A DNA stretch of 64,000 bases from Nitrobium sp046350935 (GTDB lineage: Bacteria > Nitrospirota > Thermodesulfovibrionia > Thermodesulfovibrionales > Dissulfurispiraceae), in contig JAXLZK010000006.1 in assembly GCA_046350935.1 (NCBI GenBank), forward strand, positions 74,601 to 138,600, written 5' to 3'. The position numbers were made by a program, and so were the translations under genes. The notes under the pieces were generated by a model, which searched no databases, was not told where the DNA came from, and saw nothing but the letters and a program-made list of their open reading frames with translations. Positions 23,250 through 31,902 of this stretch are shown here, piece by piece (position 1 is the first letter of the stretch; each line of letters opens with the position of its first letter).

Positions 23250-24865
23250 ACGGCTCCCTCATCCTCTTCCTCCACGCGCACCTGCCCTATGTAAAACACC
23301 CCGAATACGAATATTCGCTTGAGGAGAACTGGCTGTTCGAGGCCATGCGGGAGACATACCTGCCTTTGCTCGACATCCTCGAAAGAATGGTAAACGAGGG
23401 GGCGAGCCCCCGTCTCACCCTGTCGTTCAGCCCCCCGTTGATGGAAATGCTGAACGATGCTCTGCTGCGGAAACGTTTTGTCCGCTCCCTGGAGCATCTC
23501 ATCGAACTGGCTGAGCAGGAGGTGAAGCGGACCGCCCGCACCCCCTTCGCACCCCTGGCGCTCTTCTATCGCTCCGCCTTCAGGAAAACCCTGCGCCTCT
23601 ACACCGAACGCTACCGGCAGGACCTCCTCTCCGCTTTCCGGCAGCTTCAGGCCGAGGGGCATATCGAGGTGGCAGCCACCGCCGCAACCCACGCCTTTCT
23701 GCCCGCCTTTGCACCCTTTCCCGGGGCGGTGAAGAGCCAGATAGCGCTCGGGGTGAAGAGCTACCAGCGGGTCTTCGGGAGACCGCCCCGGGGGTTCTGG
23801 CTCCCCGAGTGCGGCTATTATCACGGACTCGATTCTTTTTTAAAGGATGCGGGAATCCGCTACTTCTTCGTGGAGACGCACGGCCTGGTCCGGGGAAGGC
23901 CGAGGCCCCGCCACAGCGTCTATCGCCCCGCGCTCTCTCCGGCAGGGCTTTCGGTCTTCGGGAGGGATTCCGCCTCTGCGCGACAGGTATGGTGCGCTTC
24001 ACGGGGGTACCCGGGAGACCCCTGGTACCGGGACTTCTACCGGGACATCGGGTTCGACCTCCCTCTGGAGTATACGGGCGGATTCACCCGTTTCCGCGGG
24101 ATAAAGACCTTTACCGGGATGAAATATTACCGGGTGACCGGAGGGGAGGCAGACAAGGCGCCCTATGACAGGGCGGCCGCGCTGCAGAGGGCTGCGGGCC
24201 ATGCGGCCCACTTCACCGCGGAGAGGGAAGCCGACTTCCGGAAGCTCCTGCCCTACGGTTTCCCGCCGGTCATCCTCTCCGCTTTCGATGCCGAGCTCTT
24301 CGGGCATTGGTGGTTCGAGGGGGTGGAGTGGCTGGACATGGTGCTGCGGGGCAGGGAGAAAAGGGGACTATCCTATCGGATTGCTACTCCTTCCTCCTAT
24401 CTCCTCAGTCATCCCGCCGGGCAGGAGCACTGCACGAGAATCGAGCCGTCCAGCTGGGGAGAGGGGGGGTACAGCGAGGTCTGGATCGGCGGGCGAAACC
24501 ACTTCCTCTACCGGCACCTGCACGCGATGGCGGACAGGATGAAGGAAATGGCGGTGCGGATGCTGCAGGGAAAGGAGATGCGGAAAAAGACGGTGCAAAG
24601 GGTCCTGCATCAGGCGATGCGGGAAACGCTGCTGGCGCAGGCCAGCGACTGGGCCTTCCTGATGGAGAAGGACAGGGCGTCTGAATACGCGGAAAGAAGG
24701 GTAAAGACGCACCTGGAGCGCTTCACTCTCCTCCATTCCATGCTCATGGAGGGAAGGGCGGACGAAAGGACGGTCGGGGAGCTGGAAGAACGGGACGGAA
24801 TTTTCCCGTGGCTGTCCTGGCCCGGGGATTACAGCGCCTTGCTTTCCGCCAGCAGCGTATCGTAG
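23246..24865 (+). CDS. Glycoside hydrolase family 57 protein (1,4-alpha-glucan branching-type)
   Basis: This 539-residue cytosolic GH57 enzyme acts on alpha-glucans (glycogen), most like the GH57 branching enzymes with a DUF1957 C-terminal part. It has HAHLPYVKHPE at the start, the nucleophile Glu in GFWLPECGYY (about residue 189), the acid/base Asp in SAFDAELFGHWWFEG (about 352), and a helical C-terminal domain with SSWGEGGYSEVWI. It starts with GTG 23246 inside the selD stop (GTGA overlap), so it is translationally coupled to selD, although no metabolic link is apparent. The 3' end runs 37 nt into the convergent LysR gene. Confidence 0.88.
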   Translation: MNGSLILFLHAHLPYVKHPEYEYSLEENWLFEAMRETYLPLLDILERMVNEGASPRLTLSFSPPLMEMLNDALLRKRFVRSLEHLIELAEQEVKRTARTPFAPLALFYRSAFRKTLRLYTERYRQDLLSAFRQLQAEGHIEVAATAATHAFLPAFAPFPGAVKSQIALGVKSYQRVFGRPPRGFWLPECGYYHGLDSFLKDAGIRYFFVETHGLVRGRPRPRHSVYRPALSPAGLSVFGRDSASARQVWCASRGYPGDPWYRDFYRDIGFDLPLEYTGGFTRFRGIKTFTGMKYYRVTGGEADKAPYDRAAALQRAAGHAAHFTAEREADFRKLLPYGFPPVILSAFDAELFGHWWFEGVEWLDMVLRGREKRGLSYRIATPSSYLLSHPAGQEHCTRIEPSSWGEGGYSEVWIGGRNHFLYRHLHAMADRMKEMAVRMLQGKEMRKKTVQRVLHQAMRETLLAQASDWAFLMEKDRASEYAERRVKTHLERFTLLHSMLMEGRADERTVGELEERDGIFPWLSWPGDYSALLSASSVS

Positions 24866-25752
24866 TGGTATGTCTTGAGATACGAAAGGAATTCGTCCAC
24901 CGCGTGGGAAACGACGGCGTTTCTGGGCATGATCAGGGAGAAATCCCGGAGGATCTTCTCTTCCTTCGGGGTGATCATCTTCAGGGTGCCGTACCGGAGC
25001 TCTTTCCGCGCGGCCCAGCGCGAGACGATCGAGACCCCCATACCGCCTTCCACCGCTTCCTTTATGGATTCCGTACCGCCGAGCACCATGGAGATGCGCA
25101 TGTCGCTTATCCTGATGCTGTGGGACGCAAGGTACTTTTCGATGATCTGGCGCGTCCCCGAACCTTCCTCGCGGATGATGAAAGGCTCCTTCGTTAGCTC
25201 GAGGATGGAGACGACCTTTTTCCTGGCCCAGGGGTGATGGGGAGGCACCACGAGGGCGAGCTCATCCACGATCAGCCTCTCCGTCTTTATCTTGTGGCGC
25301 GAGGTCTCTCCCTCCACCAGCCCGAGATCGATGCCCCCCGCGTTCAGGAAATCGAGAATCCTCTTTGTATTCCCGATGAGCACGTTTATTTTGATCTTCG
25401 GATGGGTCTTTTTGAAATCGACGATGACACCGGGGAGTACGTAGTTTCCTATGGTGGTGCTTGCGCCGACGGTGATGCTCCCTTTTATCAGTCCGGTGAG
25501 CCTCCCGATCTCTTTCTCGAGTTCGGCGTACAGCGCCAGGATGTCTTTGGCGTAGCGGTACAGGACTTCTCCTGCGGAGGTGAGATTGATGGAACTGCCG
25601 GAGCGGTCGAAAAGCTTCGTTTCGTACAGTTCTTCGAGCGCCTGGATCTGCAGGCTGACGGCGGGTTGCGTCAAATGGATGATTTCGGAGGTCTTGGAGA
25701 AGCTCTTCGTTTCGGCAACCGTGCAGAATACCTTGAGTTTGTGGTCTTCCAT
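24829..25752 (-). CDS. LysR-family transcriptional regulator
   Basis: This 307-residue activator or repressor has an N-terminal winged helix-turn-helix (about 5-64; TKSFSKTSEIIHLTQPAVSLQIQALEE) and a periplasmic-binding-protein-like effector domain (about 90-290; SITVGASTTIGNYVLPGVI, GIDLGLVEGET). The CysB/CysL branch, including regulators tied to selenium metabolism in anaerobes, looks closest, and selD lies two genes away; this link is inferred. No good ribosome-binding site precedes ATG 25752. Its promoter region holds a direct repeat ATAAGT-N7-ATAAGT (25776-25794), a possible autoregulatory site. The effector is unknown. Confidence 0.88.
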   Translation of the reverse strand: MEDHKLKVFCTVAETKSFSKTSEIIHLTQPAVSLQIQALEELYETKLFDRSGSSINLTSAGEVLYRYAKDILALYAELEKEIGRLTGLIKGSITVGASTTIGNYVLPGVIVDFKKTHPKIKINVLIGNTKRILDFLNAGGIDLGLVEGETSRHKIKTERLIVDELALVVPPHHPWARKKVVSILELTKEPFIIREEGSGTRQIIEKYLASHSIRISDMRISMVLGGTESIKEAVEGGMGVSIVSRWAARKELRYGTLKMITPKEEKILRDFSLIMPRNAVVSHAVDEFLSYLKTYHYDTLLAESKAL

Positions 25753-25876
25753 AGGATTTATTTTTTTATGGTAGCATAAGTTTTAATTATAAGTAAACAC
25801 GAAAAACGGGGTAACTACTTGGCAGAAGGGGAAAAATAGAAACAATGCCGGGGAAGGGGGCAGGGGAGGTCGTACG

Positions 25877-26623
25877 CTATTCTCCGCCGGAGCCGGCGGT
25901 ATTCGGGGCCTCCTCTTCCGGCCTCGTGTAGTACAGTATCCTCCTGCATTGGGGGCACTCGATAATTTCGGCGTTCACTCGTATCTCAACGAACATCTGC
26001 GGGGGGATGTGAAGGTTGCACCCCTGGCATATCTCATTCTTTGCCTCGACGACGGCAAGGCCCCGGGATGCCTTCATGATATTCGTATATACGGTGTACA
26101 GGTCACCCTCTATCCGGGAGACGAGCTTCTTTCTCTGCTCCTTGAGCTCTTTCACTTCGCGCTCCCGCTGCCGTACTTCCCCCTCGAGCTCTTTTCTCAC
26201 CCCTTCCACCCTCGCCTTCTCCCCGGCGACGCGGGAGGTTTCCTCTTTGAGACGCCGGGACGCTTCCTCCAGGGACTCCATGAGGCCGAGGAGCGTATCT
26301 TCCGCGCCCTTCAGGTCTTTTTCGACTTTTTCGATCTCCTTGAGGTGCGCCTGGTACTCCTTGTTGTTCTTGATGTCGGAGGAGCGCTGCTTCAGCTTTT
26401 TCGTCCTCTCGCGCAGCTCTTCGATCTCGCCTTCCTTGTCTTTCTTTTTCTTCTCCAGGGCCGCGTAGAGCTGGCGCTGCGCTTCACAGGCCGCCTCCGC
26501 GTTCTTCAGGGGAACCTCATGGGAGGAGAGGGTTGCCGGAATTGCGTCGATCCTCATCCGCGAAGAGAGGATGAGGGTGTCAAGTTTCTGCAGGTCTATA
26601 AGAAGCTGTAGCTGTTCGTTCAC
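25877..26623 (-). CDS. C4-type zinc-ribbon coiled-coil protein (CdsZ/DUF164-like)
   Basis: This 248-residue protein consists of a long antiparallel coiled coil (about 5-175, rich in K/E/R heptads) followed by a zinc ribbon with CQGC and CPQC near residues 205-232 and an acidic tail. Such proteins are commonly encoded next to Nif3-like genes and bind RNA or ribosomes in some species. Here a Nif3-like gene lies in the same minus-strand block. GTG 26623 is chosen: it has GAGGGA just upstream, matches family length, and avoids reading through the tRNA gene, which a longer open frame starting at 26767 would do. Confidence 0.85.
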   Translation of the reverse strand: MNEQLQLLIDLQKLDTLILSSRMRIDAIPATLSSHEVPLKNAEAACEAQRQLYAALEKKKKDKEGEIEELRERTKKLKQRSSDIKNNKEYQAHLKEIEKVEKDLKGAEDTLLGLMESLEEASRRLKEETSRVAGEKARVEGVRKELEGEVRQREREVKELKEQRKKLVSRIEGDLYTVYTNIMKASRGLAVVEAKNEICQGCNLHIPPQMFVEIRVNAEIIECPQCRRILYYTRPEEEAPNTAGSGGE

Positions 26624-26755
26624 CGGTCCCTCGTTGCATGAAAGCGAGAGGGGAAAGTGAGCAATCAGAAGAAGGGGATTCACCCCGGGGCGGGAACCAG
26701 CCGCCGGAGGCGCCCCTGTTTCCCTCTCCTTCCTGCTCCGCTCTTCGCTTTTGTT

Positions 26756-26831
26756 TGGTGGGCCCACCAGGACTCGAACCTGGGACCAACCGGTTATGAG
26801 CCGGTAGCTCTACCAACTGAGCTATGGGCCC
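26756..26831 (-). tRNA. tRNA with CAU anticodon (Met, or Ile2 after lysidine modification)
   Basis: A 76-nt cloverleaf on the minus strand with encoded CCA: acceptor GGGCCCA/TGGGCCC, D-arm GCTC-AGTTGGTAGAGC, anticodon arm ACCGG-CTCATAA-CCGGT, and T-arm CCAGG-TTCGAGT-CCTGG. It lacks the initiator features (no C1:A72 mismatch, no GGG/CCC anticodon stem), so it is elongator Met or Ile2; sequence alone leaves this open. It lies between rpoD and the zinc-ribbon gene. Confidence 0.95.
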
Positions 26832-26950
26832 GCAAAGGTGTGCGGCAGGAAGATCCCGCCTCAGCGCTTTTCAGCTCCGGACGCGTCTTCCTGCAGGGGG
26901 CAGACCTTTGGTCTCAAGCTTTCTACTATATAACCCTAAGTGCCTGCGAG

Positions 26951-28477
26951 TCAAGGGTTTCCTAAAAAGTCCCGGAGCCATTTGCTCCGCGAAGGGTGCT
27001 TCAATTTGCGGATGGCTTTCACCTGGATCTGCCGGATGCGCTCCCGGGTCACGTCGAAGGCCTGTCCCACCTCTTCAAGGGTGTGCGGGTTCTCCTCCCC
27101 GATGCCGAAACGCTTGCGGATCACCATTTCCTCCTTGGGGGAGAGGGTGCAGAGGATCTTGTCGATGTGCGTCTTCAGGTCCTCCTGGATCACCACATCC
27201 AGAGGAGAGAGGTTCGATTTGTCCTCGATGAAGTCCTTGAGCATCGTATCGTCCTCCTCTCCGATGGGGGTCTCGATGGATATCGGCTCTTTCGAGATCT
27301 TCAGGATGTTTTTGACCTTGTCGACCGGTATCTTCGAGCGCTTGGCGATCTCCTCGGGGCTGGGCTCCACGCCGTACTCCTGCACCAGCTCCTTCGTGAC
27401 CTTGTTGATCTTGTTGATGTTCTCTATCATGTGGACGGGGATGCGGATGATACGGGACTGGTCAGCGATGGCCCGGCTGATCGCCTGCCGTATCCACCAG
27501 GTTGCGTACGTGCTGAACTTGTACCCCCTCCGGTATTCGAACTTGTCCACCGCCCGCATCAGGCCGATGTTCCCCTCCTGAATGAGGTCCCCGAGGCTCA
27601 GCCCCTTGCCGATATACCTCTTCGCAATGCTGATGACCAGCCGGAGGTTCGATTCCACCAACTGCCCCTTTGCGCCGCTCACCTCGATCTCCGCCTTGTC
27701 CAGCGCGCGGGCCGTCTTCTTTACCTCGGTAGTGCGCAGGCCGATGGCGGCTTCCAGTTTTCTGATCTCGGCGATGAGCTGCCTGCATTCGGCAGCCTTG
27801 CCCTTCGCTTTCCTCGTCTTCAGGAGGTCCCCGTTCAGGGCTTCGAGCTGGTCGCTCAGCTTCTTCAGCTCCTCTGAGAAGGCGTTGATGACGTCCTCCT
27901 TCAGGTTCAGCTCCTTTACCCGCAGGAGTATCTGGTCGCGGTTGCACGAGAGCGACTTTACGATGCGGGCGTTTTTCTGCGCCGCGGGCGCCTTGCCCTC
28001 CGAGCAGAGACCTCCCTCTTTCAGGAGCCTTTTCCTCCGGGTGAACAGGGTGTGTATCTCCTCGGTAAGCTTTGAGAAACGCTCCGTCTCCGAGAAGATT
28101 TCCTCTTCAGCCAGCTCCTCGTCGTCCTGGATGAGATCGGTCAGGGGAGCCTCGCCCCTTTCCACCAGCCTGCCCAGGGTCACCAGTTTGTTGATGACGA
28201 AGGGAATGGTAAAAAGGGCCCCCGAGATCTTCAGCTTGCACTCCTCGATCTGCTTCGCGATCTCGATCTCCCCCTCCTTGGTGAGAAGGGGGATCAGGCT
28301 GATTCCCTTCAAATAGGCTTTTAGCGGATCGTATTCCTGCTCGATGGACTTCTTAATGCCTTCGGTATCGACAGGCTCCGTGTTTTCGAGCACCGCTATG
28401 TCGTCGATGGCATTGTCGGGGAAATCGGCGTCCTGCTTGCCGAAACCCTCGTCGTATACATGAAACGGCTCTCTCAA
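26951..28477 (-). CDS. rpoD: Primary sigma factor RpoD (sigma-70)
   Basis: This 508-residue housekeeping sigma factor has region 1.2 (DPLKAYLKGISLIPLLTKEGEIEIAKQIEE), a variable non-conserved insert (about 110-250), region 2 (LVESNLRLVISIAKRY, DLIQEGNIGLMRAVDKFEYRRGYKFSTYATWWIRQAI), region 3, and region 4 (LEEVGQAFDVTRERIRQIQVKAIRKLKHP). The acidic region 1.1 is short. The start is TTG 28477, placed by AAGGAGGGGG five bases upstream, and overlaps the dnaG stop by 4 nt (TTGA). A longer frame runs back into dnaG but has no initiation site. It belongs to the rpsU-dnaG-rpoD operon. Confidence 0.96.
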   Translation of the reverse strand: MREPFHVYDEGFGKQDADFPDNAIDDIAVLENTEPVDTEGIKKSIEQEYDPLKAYLKGISLIPLLTKEGEIEIAKQIEECKLKISGALFTIPFVINKLVTLGRLVERGEAPLTDLIQDDEELAEEEIFSETERFSKLTEEIHTLFTRRKRLLKEGGLCSEGKAPAAQKNARIVKSLSCNRDQILLRVKELNLKEDVINAFSEELKKLSDQLEALNGDLLKTRKAKGKAAECRQLIAEIRKLEAAIGLRTTEVKKTARALDKAEIEVSGAKGQLVESNLRLVISIAKRYIGKGLSLGDLIQEGNIGLMRAVDKFEYRRGYKFSTYATWWIRQAISRAIADQSRIIRIPVHMIENINKINKVTKELVQEYGVEPSPEEIAKRSKIPVDKVKNILKISKEPISIETPIGEEDDTMLKDFIEDKSNLSPLDVVIQEDLKTHIDKILCTLSPKEEMVIRKRFGIGEENPHTLEEVGQAFDVTRERIRQIQVKAIRKLKHPSRSKWLRDFLGNP

Positions 28478-30258
28478 GACCCCCTCCTTTCGTGATCCGC
28501 AACGCCTTTTCCGTGAAAGGCTTCCGGAGTTTTCTGATAGTTTTCCTTTTTTTGGAGAAGCAGGGACTGCAGGCGCTCCACATCGCCCGCTTCCCCCGCC
28601 GACCGTATCTGTTTTTCGAGATCCTTCACCGCGATATTCCTGAGACACTCCTCTATGACTACCTCCACGTTTTCCTCGTCGATTTCAGGGCTGACGGAAA
28701 GGTGGGTGACGAGCCTCTTTTCCTCGTCGTCGCAAAGGGCGAGGATTCTTTCCGTCGAACGACCATCTGCTGTTCCGGGGGCGAAGGCGGTTTTGACCTT
28801 TTCGAAAATTCCCCGCACCAGCCCGCTTCCCCGGTTGTCCGCGGGAAAGCTTTCAAGAAGCGGGATCGCCCGTTCAGGAGCCGAGAGAAGGGCGAGGAGA
28901 AGCATGCGCTCCTCCCTGCTGAGCGCAGCAGTGCCCGGACCTTCCGCTCTCGCGTGCAGACCGGAAGCCTCCCCGGCAGGGTATCTGCCCGGCCGGGACG
29001 GACCCCGTTGCATGTTTTTGAATTCCTCTCTGAGCGCCGCTTCCTGCATCCCCGACCTGTCGGCCAGCTCGCGAAGGGCCTCGTCCCTCATGAGGGAATC
29101 GGGGCAGGGGGAGAGAAAGCGCAGCAGGACCCTCACGCCGTCGATCCTGTTTTTCCCGGAGGCCTTCAGCAGAAATTCCACCGGTGTCAGCGCAGCACCC
29201 ATCCGTTTTCTGAACTGCTCCGGGCCGTATTTTCTGAGGAAGCTGTCGGGGTCTTCGCCCTCCGGGAGGACGAGCACCTTCGCCGCCATGCCCTCCGCGT
29301 ACACGAGTTCGAGAGCCCTCTTCGTGGCGGAGGTCCCCGCCGCGTCTCCGTCGAATACGAGGAGGAGCTTGTCGGAGAACCTTTTGAGCTTTTTCAGGTG
29401 TCCCGCGGTGAGAGCGGTCCCCAGGGGGGCTACGGCGTTCTCGAACCCGTATTGATGGCAGAGGAGGGTATCCATATACCCTTCCACGACGAGGGAGTAC
29501 CCCTTCCTGCCGATGGCGCCCTTCGCGCGGTTCAGTCCGTAGCACGCCTCTCCCTTCCTGAAGATCGCGCTTTCGGGGGAGTTGAGGTATTTGGGAGAGC
29601 TCTTTGAAGGGGTCATGATCCTCCCGCCGAAGGCGATGACCCTGTCCTGCAGGTCGAACAGCGGGAACATCAGCCGGTCCCTGAAAAAATCGAAGGGTTT
29701 CTGCTCTCCGAAATAGACGAGCCCGGAAGCCTTGATATGCTCCGGGGGAAACTGCAGCTTGACGAGATGGGTAAAAAGGGCATCGCGCTCCTGCCTGCTG
29801 CAGCCGAGGGAGAAGGCCCCGGCTGTTTCGTCCGCCAGGCCTCTCTCCTTCAGGTACGCTCCTGTCTGGCGGGAGGGGTGGACATTGCTTCGGAAGAAGG
29901 CGAGCGCCTCCCTGTTGATGGCGTACAGGTCCTCTTTCAGGCTTCTGCCCGCCTTTGTCTCGCGCCGGTAGTCCTCGATCGCTATGCCTGCCTTGCCGGC
30001 GAGATAGGTGACTGCCTCCGGGAAGCTCATGCTCTCGCATTCCATGATGAACGAGAGAGCGTCTCCGCCTTTGCCGCAGCCGAAGCAATGGAAGATCTGT
30101 TTTGAGGGATTGACCATGAAAGAGGGGGTTTTTTCCGAGTGGAAGGGACAGAGGCCTTTGTAGTTCTGTCCTGCACGCTTCAGATCGACATGCTCGGCGA
30201 TCAGGCTGACGATATCGATTTTCGATTTTATTTCTTCAACAACACTATCAGGCTTCAT
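28474..30258 (-). CDS. dnaG: DNA primase
   Basis: This 594-residue primase synthesises RNA primers for replication. Order of parts: an N-terminal CHC2 zinc finger (CPFH...CFGC, about residues 38-64), the TOPRIM catalytic core (VVEGYMDTLLCHQYGFENAVAPLG, then LLVFDGDAAG with the metal-binding DGD), and a helical C-terminal helicase-interaction domain with low conservation. ATG 30258 fits the family start (MKPDSVVEEIKSKIDIV); its ribosome-binding site is weak (GGTGG). It is flanked by the Nif3-like gene (47 nt upstream) and by rpoD (4-nt overlap). Confidence 0.96.
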   Translation of the reverse strand: MKPDSVVEEIKSKIDIVSLIAEHVDLKRAGQNYKGLCPFHSEKTPSFMVNPSKQIFHCFGCGKGGDALSFIMECESMSFPEAVTYLAGKAGIAIEDYRRETKAGRSLKEDLYAINREALAFFRSNVHPSRQTGAYLKERGLADETAGAFSLGCSRQERDALFTHLVKLQFPPEHIKASGLVYFGEQKPFDFFRDRLMFPLFDLQDRVIAFGGRIMTPSKSSPKYLNSPESAIFRKGEACYGLNRAKGAIGRKGYSLVVEGYMDTLLCHQYGFENAVAPLGTALTAGHLKKLKRFSDKLLLVFDGDAAGTSATKRALELVYAEGMAAKVLVLPEGEDPDSFLRKYGPEQFRKRMGAALTPVEFLLKASGKNRIDGVRVLLRFLSPCPDSLMRDEALRELADRSGMQEAALREEFKNMQRGPSRPGRYPAGEASGLHARAEGPGTAALSREERMLLLALLSAPERAIPLLESFPADNRGSGLVRGIFEKVKTAFAPGTADGRSTERILALCDDEEKRLVTHLSVSPEIDEENVEVVIEECLRNIAVKDLEKQIRSAGEAGDVERLQSLLLQKKENYQKTPEAFHGKGVADHERRGS

Positions 30259-30305
30259 GGCTGCCACCGTTTTCTCCGTCTGCCGCAGCGTCGGAAAACG
30301 CCGGT

Positions 30306-31262
30306 CTATTTCCTCTTTACTCTCCTGAAACCCGAGCACTCGATTACTTCCGGCTGCCCTTCCTCCTGCAAGGCGTCGAAAAGAAGGTTTACCCCTACGT
30401 TGTCGCTGGCGATGTGCCCTGCCAGCACCACGTTGACATGGTTTTTTTCCGCCTCTTTCCGGTGGTCCTCGGTGAGATGCATGGCGACGACGGTATTGAT
30501 GCCCCCGAGGGAAAGGCTCTGGAAGATCTCTTTCGAGCCCTCCGTGCCGCCCGTCATATCGACGAAAATCTTTCCCGCCTTTCTGCTCTTCGCTCCCAGC
30601 AGGATCTTCGGTCCGGAACTGTTTTTTTCAGCCTCAAGGTATTCCGGAATCTTCCGCAGCAGGTCGACAACGTCCTCAAGGGTGTAGGGCATTTCACTGT
30701 CGAACATCTGCTGCAGATAGGCGGCCACCATGTTGTCCGCCGGGGTATGCAGGCACAGGAAGGGGATGTCGAGCAGCCGGGCGGCATCGACCGCCCGGGT
30801 ATGATTCACCGGCATCAGCCTCCGCTCTATTTCCTTTATCCTCCCCTCCATCGTTCCTTCCGCGATATTGATGGGCACGCCGAACCTGCTCAGGATATCG
30901 GACTGCATGTACATGACCGAATGGAGAGCGGCGAATGCCCTGCCTTCGGGATGGTGAGAGACGATGAGGTCGACCGGCTTGTTGCGGGAGCGCAGGGTAT
31001 CGGCAAGGAGGACCTCCCCCACTTCGATATCGATGCCCACCAGCACCCTTTTCACAGGTTCTTCTCCGGTGCCGTGGAGGACCCGCGAGTCAGCGTACGG
31101 GTTCTCGAGGTTTTCCCTGTCGAAGGTCTCTTTCTGTTTGGGAGAGAGATTCTCGAACTCCTTCTTCTTTCTCTCCAACTCCCTCATGACGGTCTCTTTT
31201 CCCCGGGGGTCGTTCTCTATCCCTGCTGAAATCGCTTTTTTGTAGAAGTCGGAAAGATTCAA
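30306..31262 (-). CDS. Nif3-like dinuclear-metal protein
   Basis: This 318-residue protein is related to the Nif3/YbgI family. It has VLVGIDIEVGEV, VDLIVSHHPEG (metal-binding His pair), HTPADNMVAAYLQ, a GPKILLG strand region and the C-terminal HLTEDH...VNVVLAGHIASDNVGVNLLF, which supplies further metal ligands. Biochemical roles proposed for the family vary. Residues 1-60 are a Lys/Glu-rich helical extension (ELERKKKEFENLSPKQKETF) not typical of short Nif3 proteins. The start appears to be TTG 31262 with GAGGTG about 9 nt upstream. It is inserted between rpsU and dnaG, the classic macromolecular-synthesis operon. Confidence 0.78.
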   Translation of the reverse strand: MNLSDFYKKAISAGIENDPRGKETVMRELERKKKEFENLSPKQKETFDRENLENPYADSRVLHGTGEEPVKRVLVGIDIEVGEVLLADTLRSRNKPVDLIVSHHPEGRAFAALHSVMYMQSDILSRFGVPINIAEGTMEGRIKEIERRLMPVNHTRAVDAARLLDIPFLCLHTPADNMVAAYLQQMFDSEMPYTLEDVVDLLRKIPEYLEAEKNSSGPKILLGAKSRKAGKIFVDMTGGTEGSKEIFQSLSLGGINTVVAMHLTEDHRKEAEKNHVNVVLAGHIASDNVGVNLLFDALQEEGQPEVIECSGFRRVKRK

Positions 31263-31427
31263 CGCATATCACCTCGTATCGTATCGTCGCTGCCGTCACG
31301 AAGCAGCAGGGAAGAGGCGCTCCTTGCTCTTCAGCCGGACTCCCTTCCCGCCGAAAGGGGGGAAGGGGCCGAAAGAAAACGATGCAACGGAGGAGCGCTG
31401 CTTACGGGTGCATCGGGTTCGCCATGC

Positions 31428-31493
31428 AAAAAGGCCTTGAGAATCATACCTACTGATCGAATCAGTTAATCGTTTGATTTCAAGGCCTTTTGA
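31428..31493. terminator. Bidirectional terminator-like inverted repeat after rpsU
   Basis: Arms AAAAAGGCCTTGA (31428-31440) and TCAAGGCCTTTT (31480-31491) flank about 39 nt, giving a GC-core stem with an A-run on one side and a T-run on the other. It lies 63 nt downstream of the rpsU stop on the minus strand, so it may end or attenuate rpsU transcription before the Nif3-like gene. Confidence 0.6.
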
Positions 31494-31555
31494 GTTTGCT
31501 TGTGTCTACGTCTCGGGAATATCTCCCTCAAACTTCAGCGGACGAAAGGAATTTG

Positions 31556-31756
31556 TTACCGCGCGGAGAAGGACCTCGTCCGCTTCGCCGCCTTCTTACG
31601 AGCAGCCAAGACTTTTTTCTTCTTTTTGACGCTGGGTTTTTCGTAATGCTCTCTTTTCCTTATGTCTGAAAGTACGCCATCACGCTCGCATTGTTTCTTG
31701 AACTGTTTGAGAGCGGATTCTAAAGACTCGATGTCTTTTACTTTAACAGAGGGCAC
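31556..31756 (-). CDS. rpsU: 30S ribosomal protein S21
   Basis: This 66-residue basic protein of the small ribosomal subunit has the S21 pattern SVKVKDIESLESALKQFKKQCERDGVL, then REHYEKPSVKKKKK and an Arg/Lys-rich tail. It starts with GTG 31756, which has GGAGG seven bases upstream; an out-of-frame ATG just before it is closed quickly. It is the first gene of the rpsU-dnaG-rpoD block, though an inverted repeat downstream may partly uncouple it from the rest. Length is normal. Confidence 0.96.
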   Translation of the reverse strand: MPSVKVKDIESLESALKQFKKQCERDGVLSDIRKREHYEKPSVKKKKKVLAARKKAAKRTRSFSAR

Positions 31757-31867
31757 CCATATCCCTCCTCTCTATAATGAAATAATAAGGCTTTTTCGGT
31801 TATTTCCTACTTTAGCAGGTGACCGGGCTTCCTGTCAAGAAAATCGCCCTCGGACAGGCTGAAGAGA

Positions 31868-31896
31868 TTGACAATGATACCAGGTACTTTTATTAT
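31868..31896 (+). promoter_or_regulatory. hisC promoter, leaderless type
   Basis: Perfect TTGACA (31868-31873), 17-nt spacer, TATTAT (31891-31896), six bases (AAACGG), then ATG 31903. This is the best-formed sigma-70 promoter in the window. Its predicted start coincides with the start codon, and no Shine-Dalgarno site precedes the gene. Confidence 0.65.
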
Positions 31897-31902
31897 AAAC
31901 GG

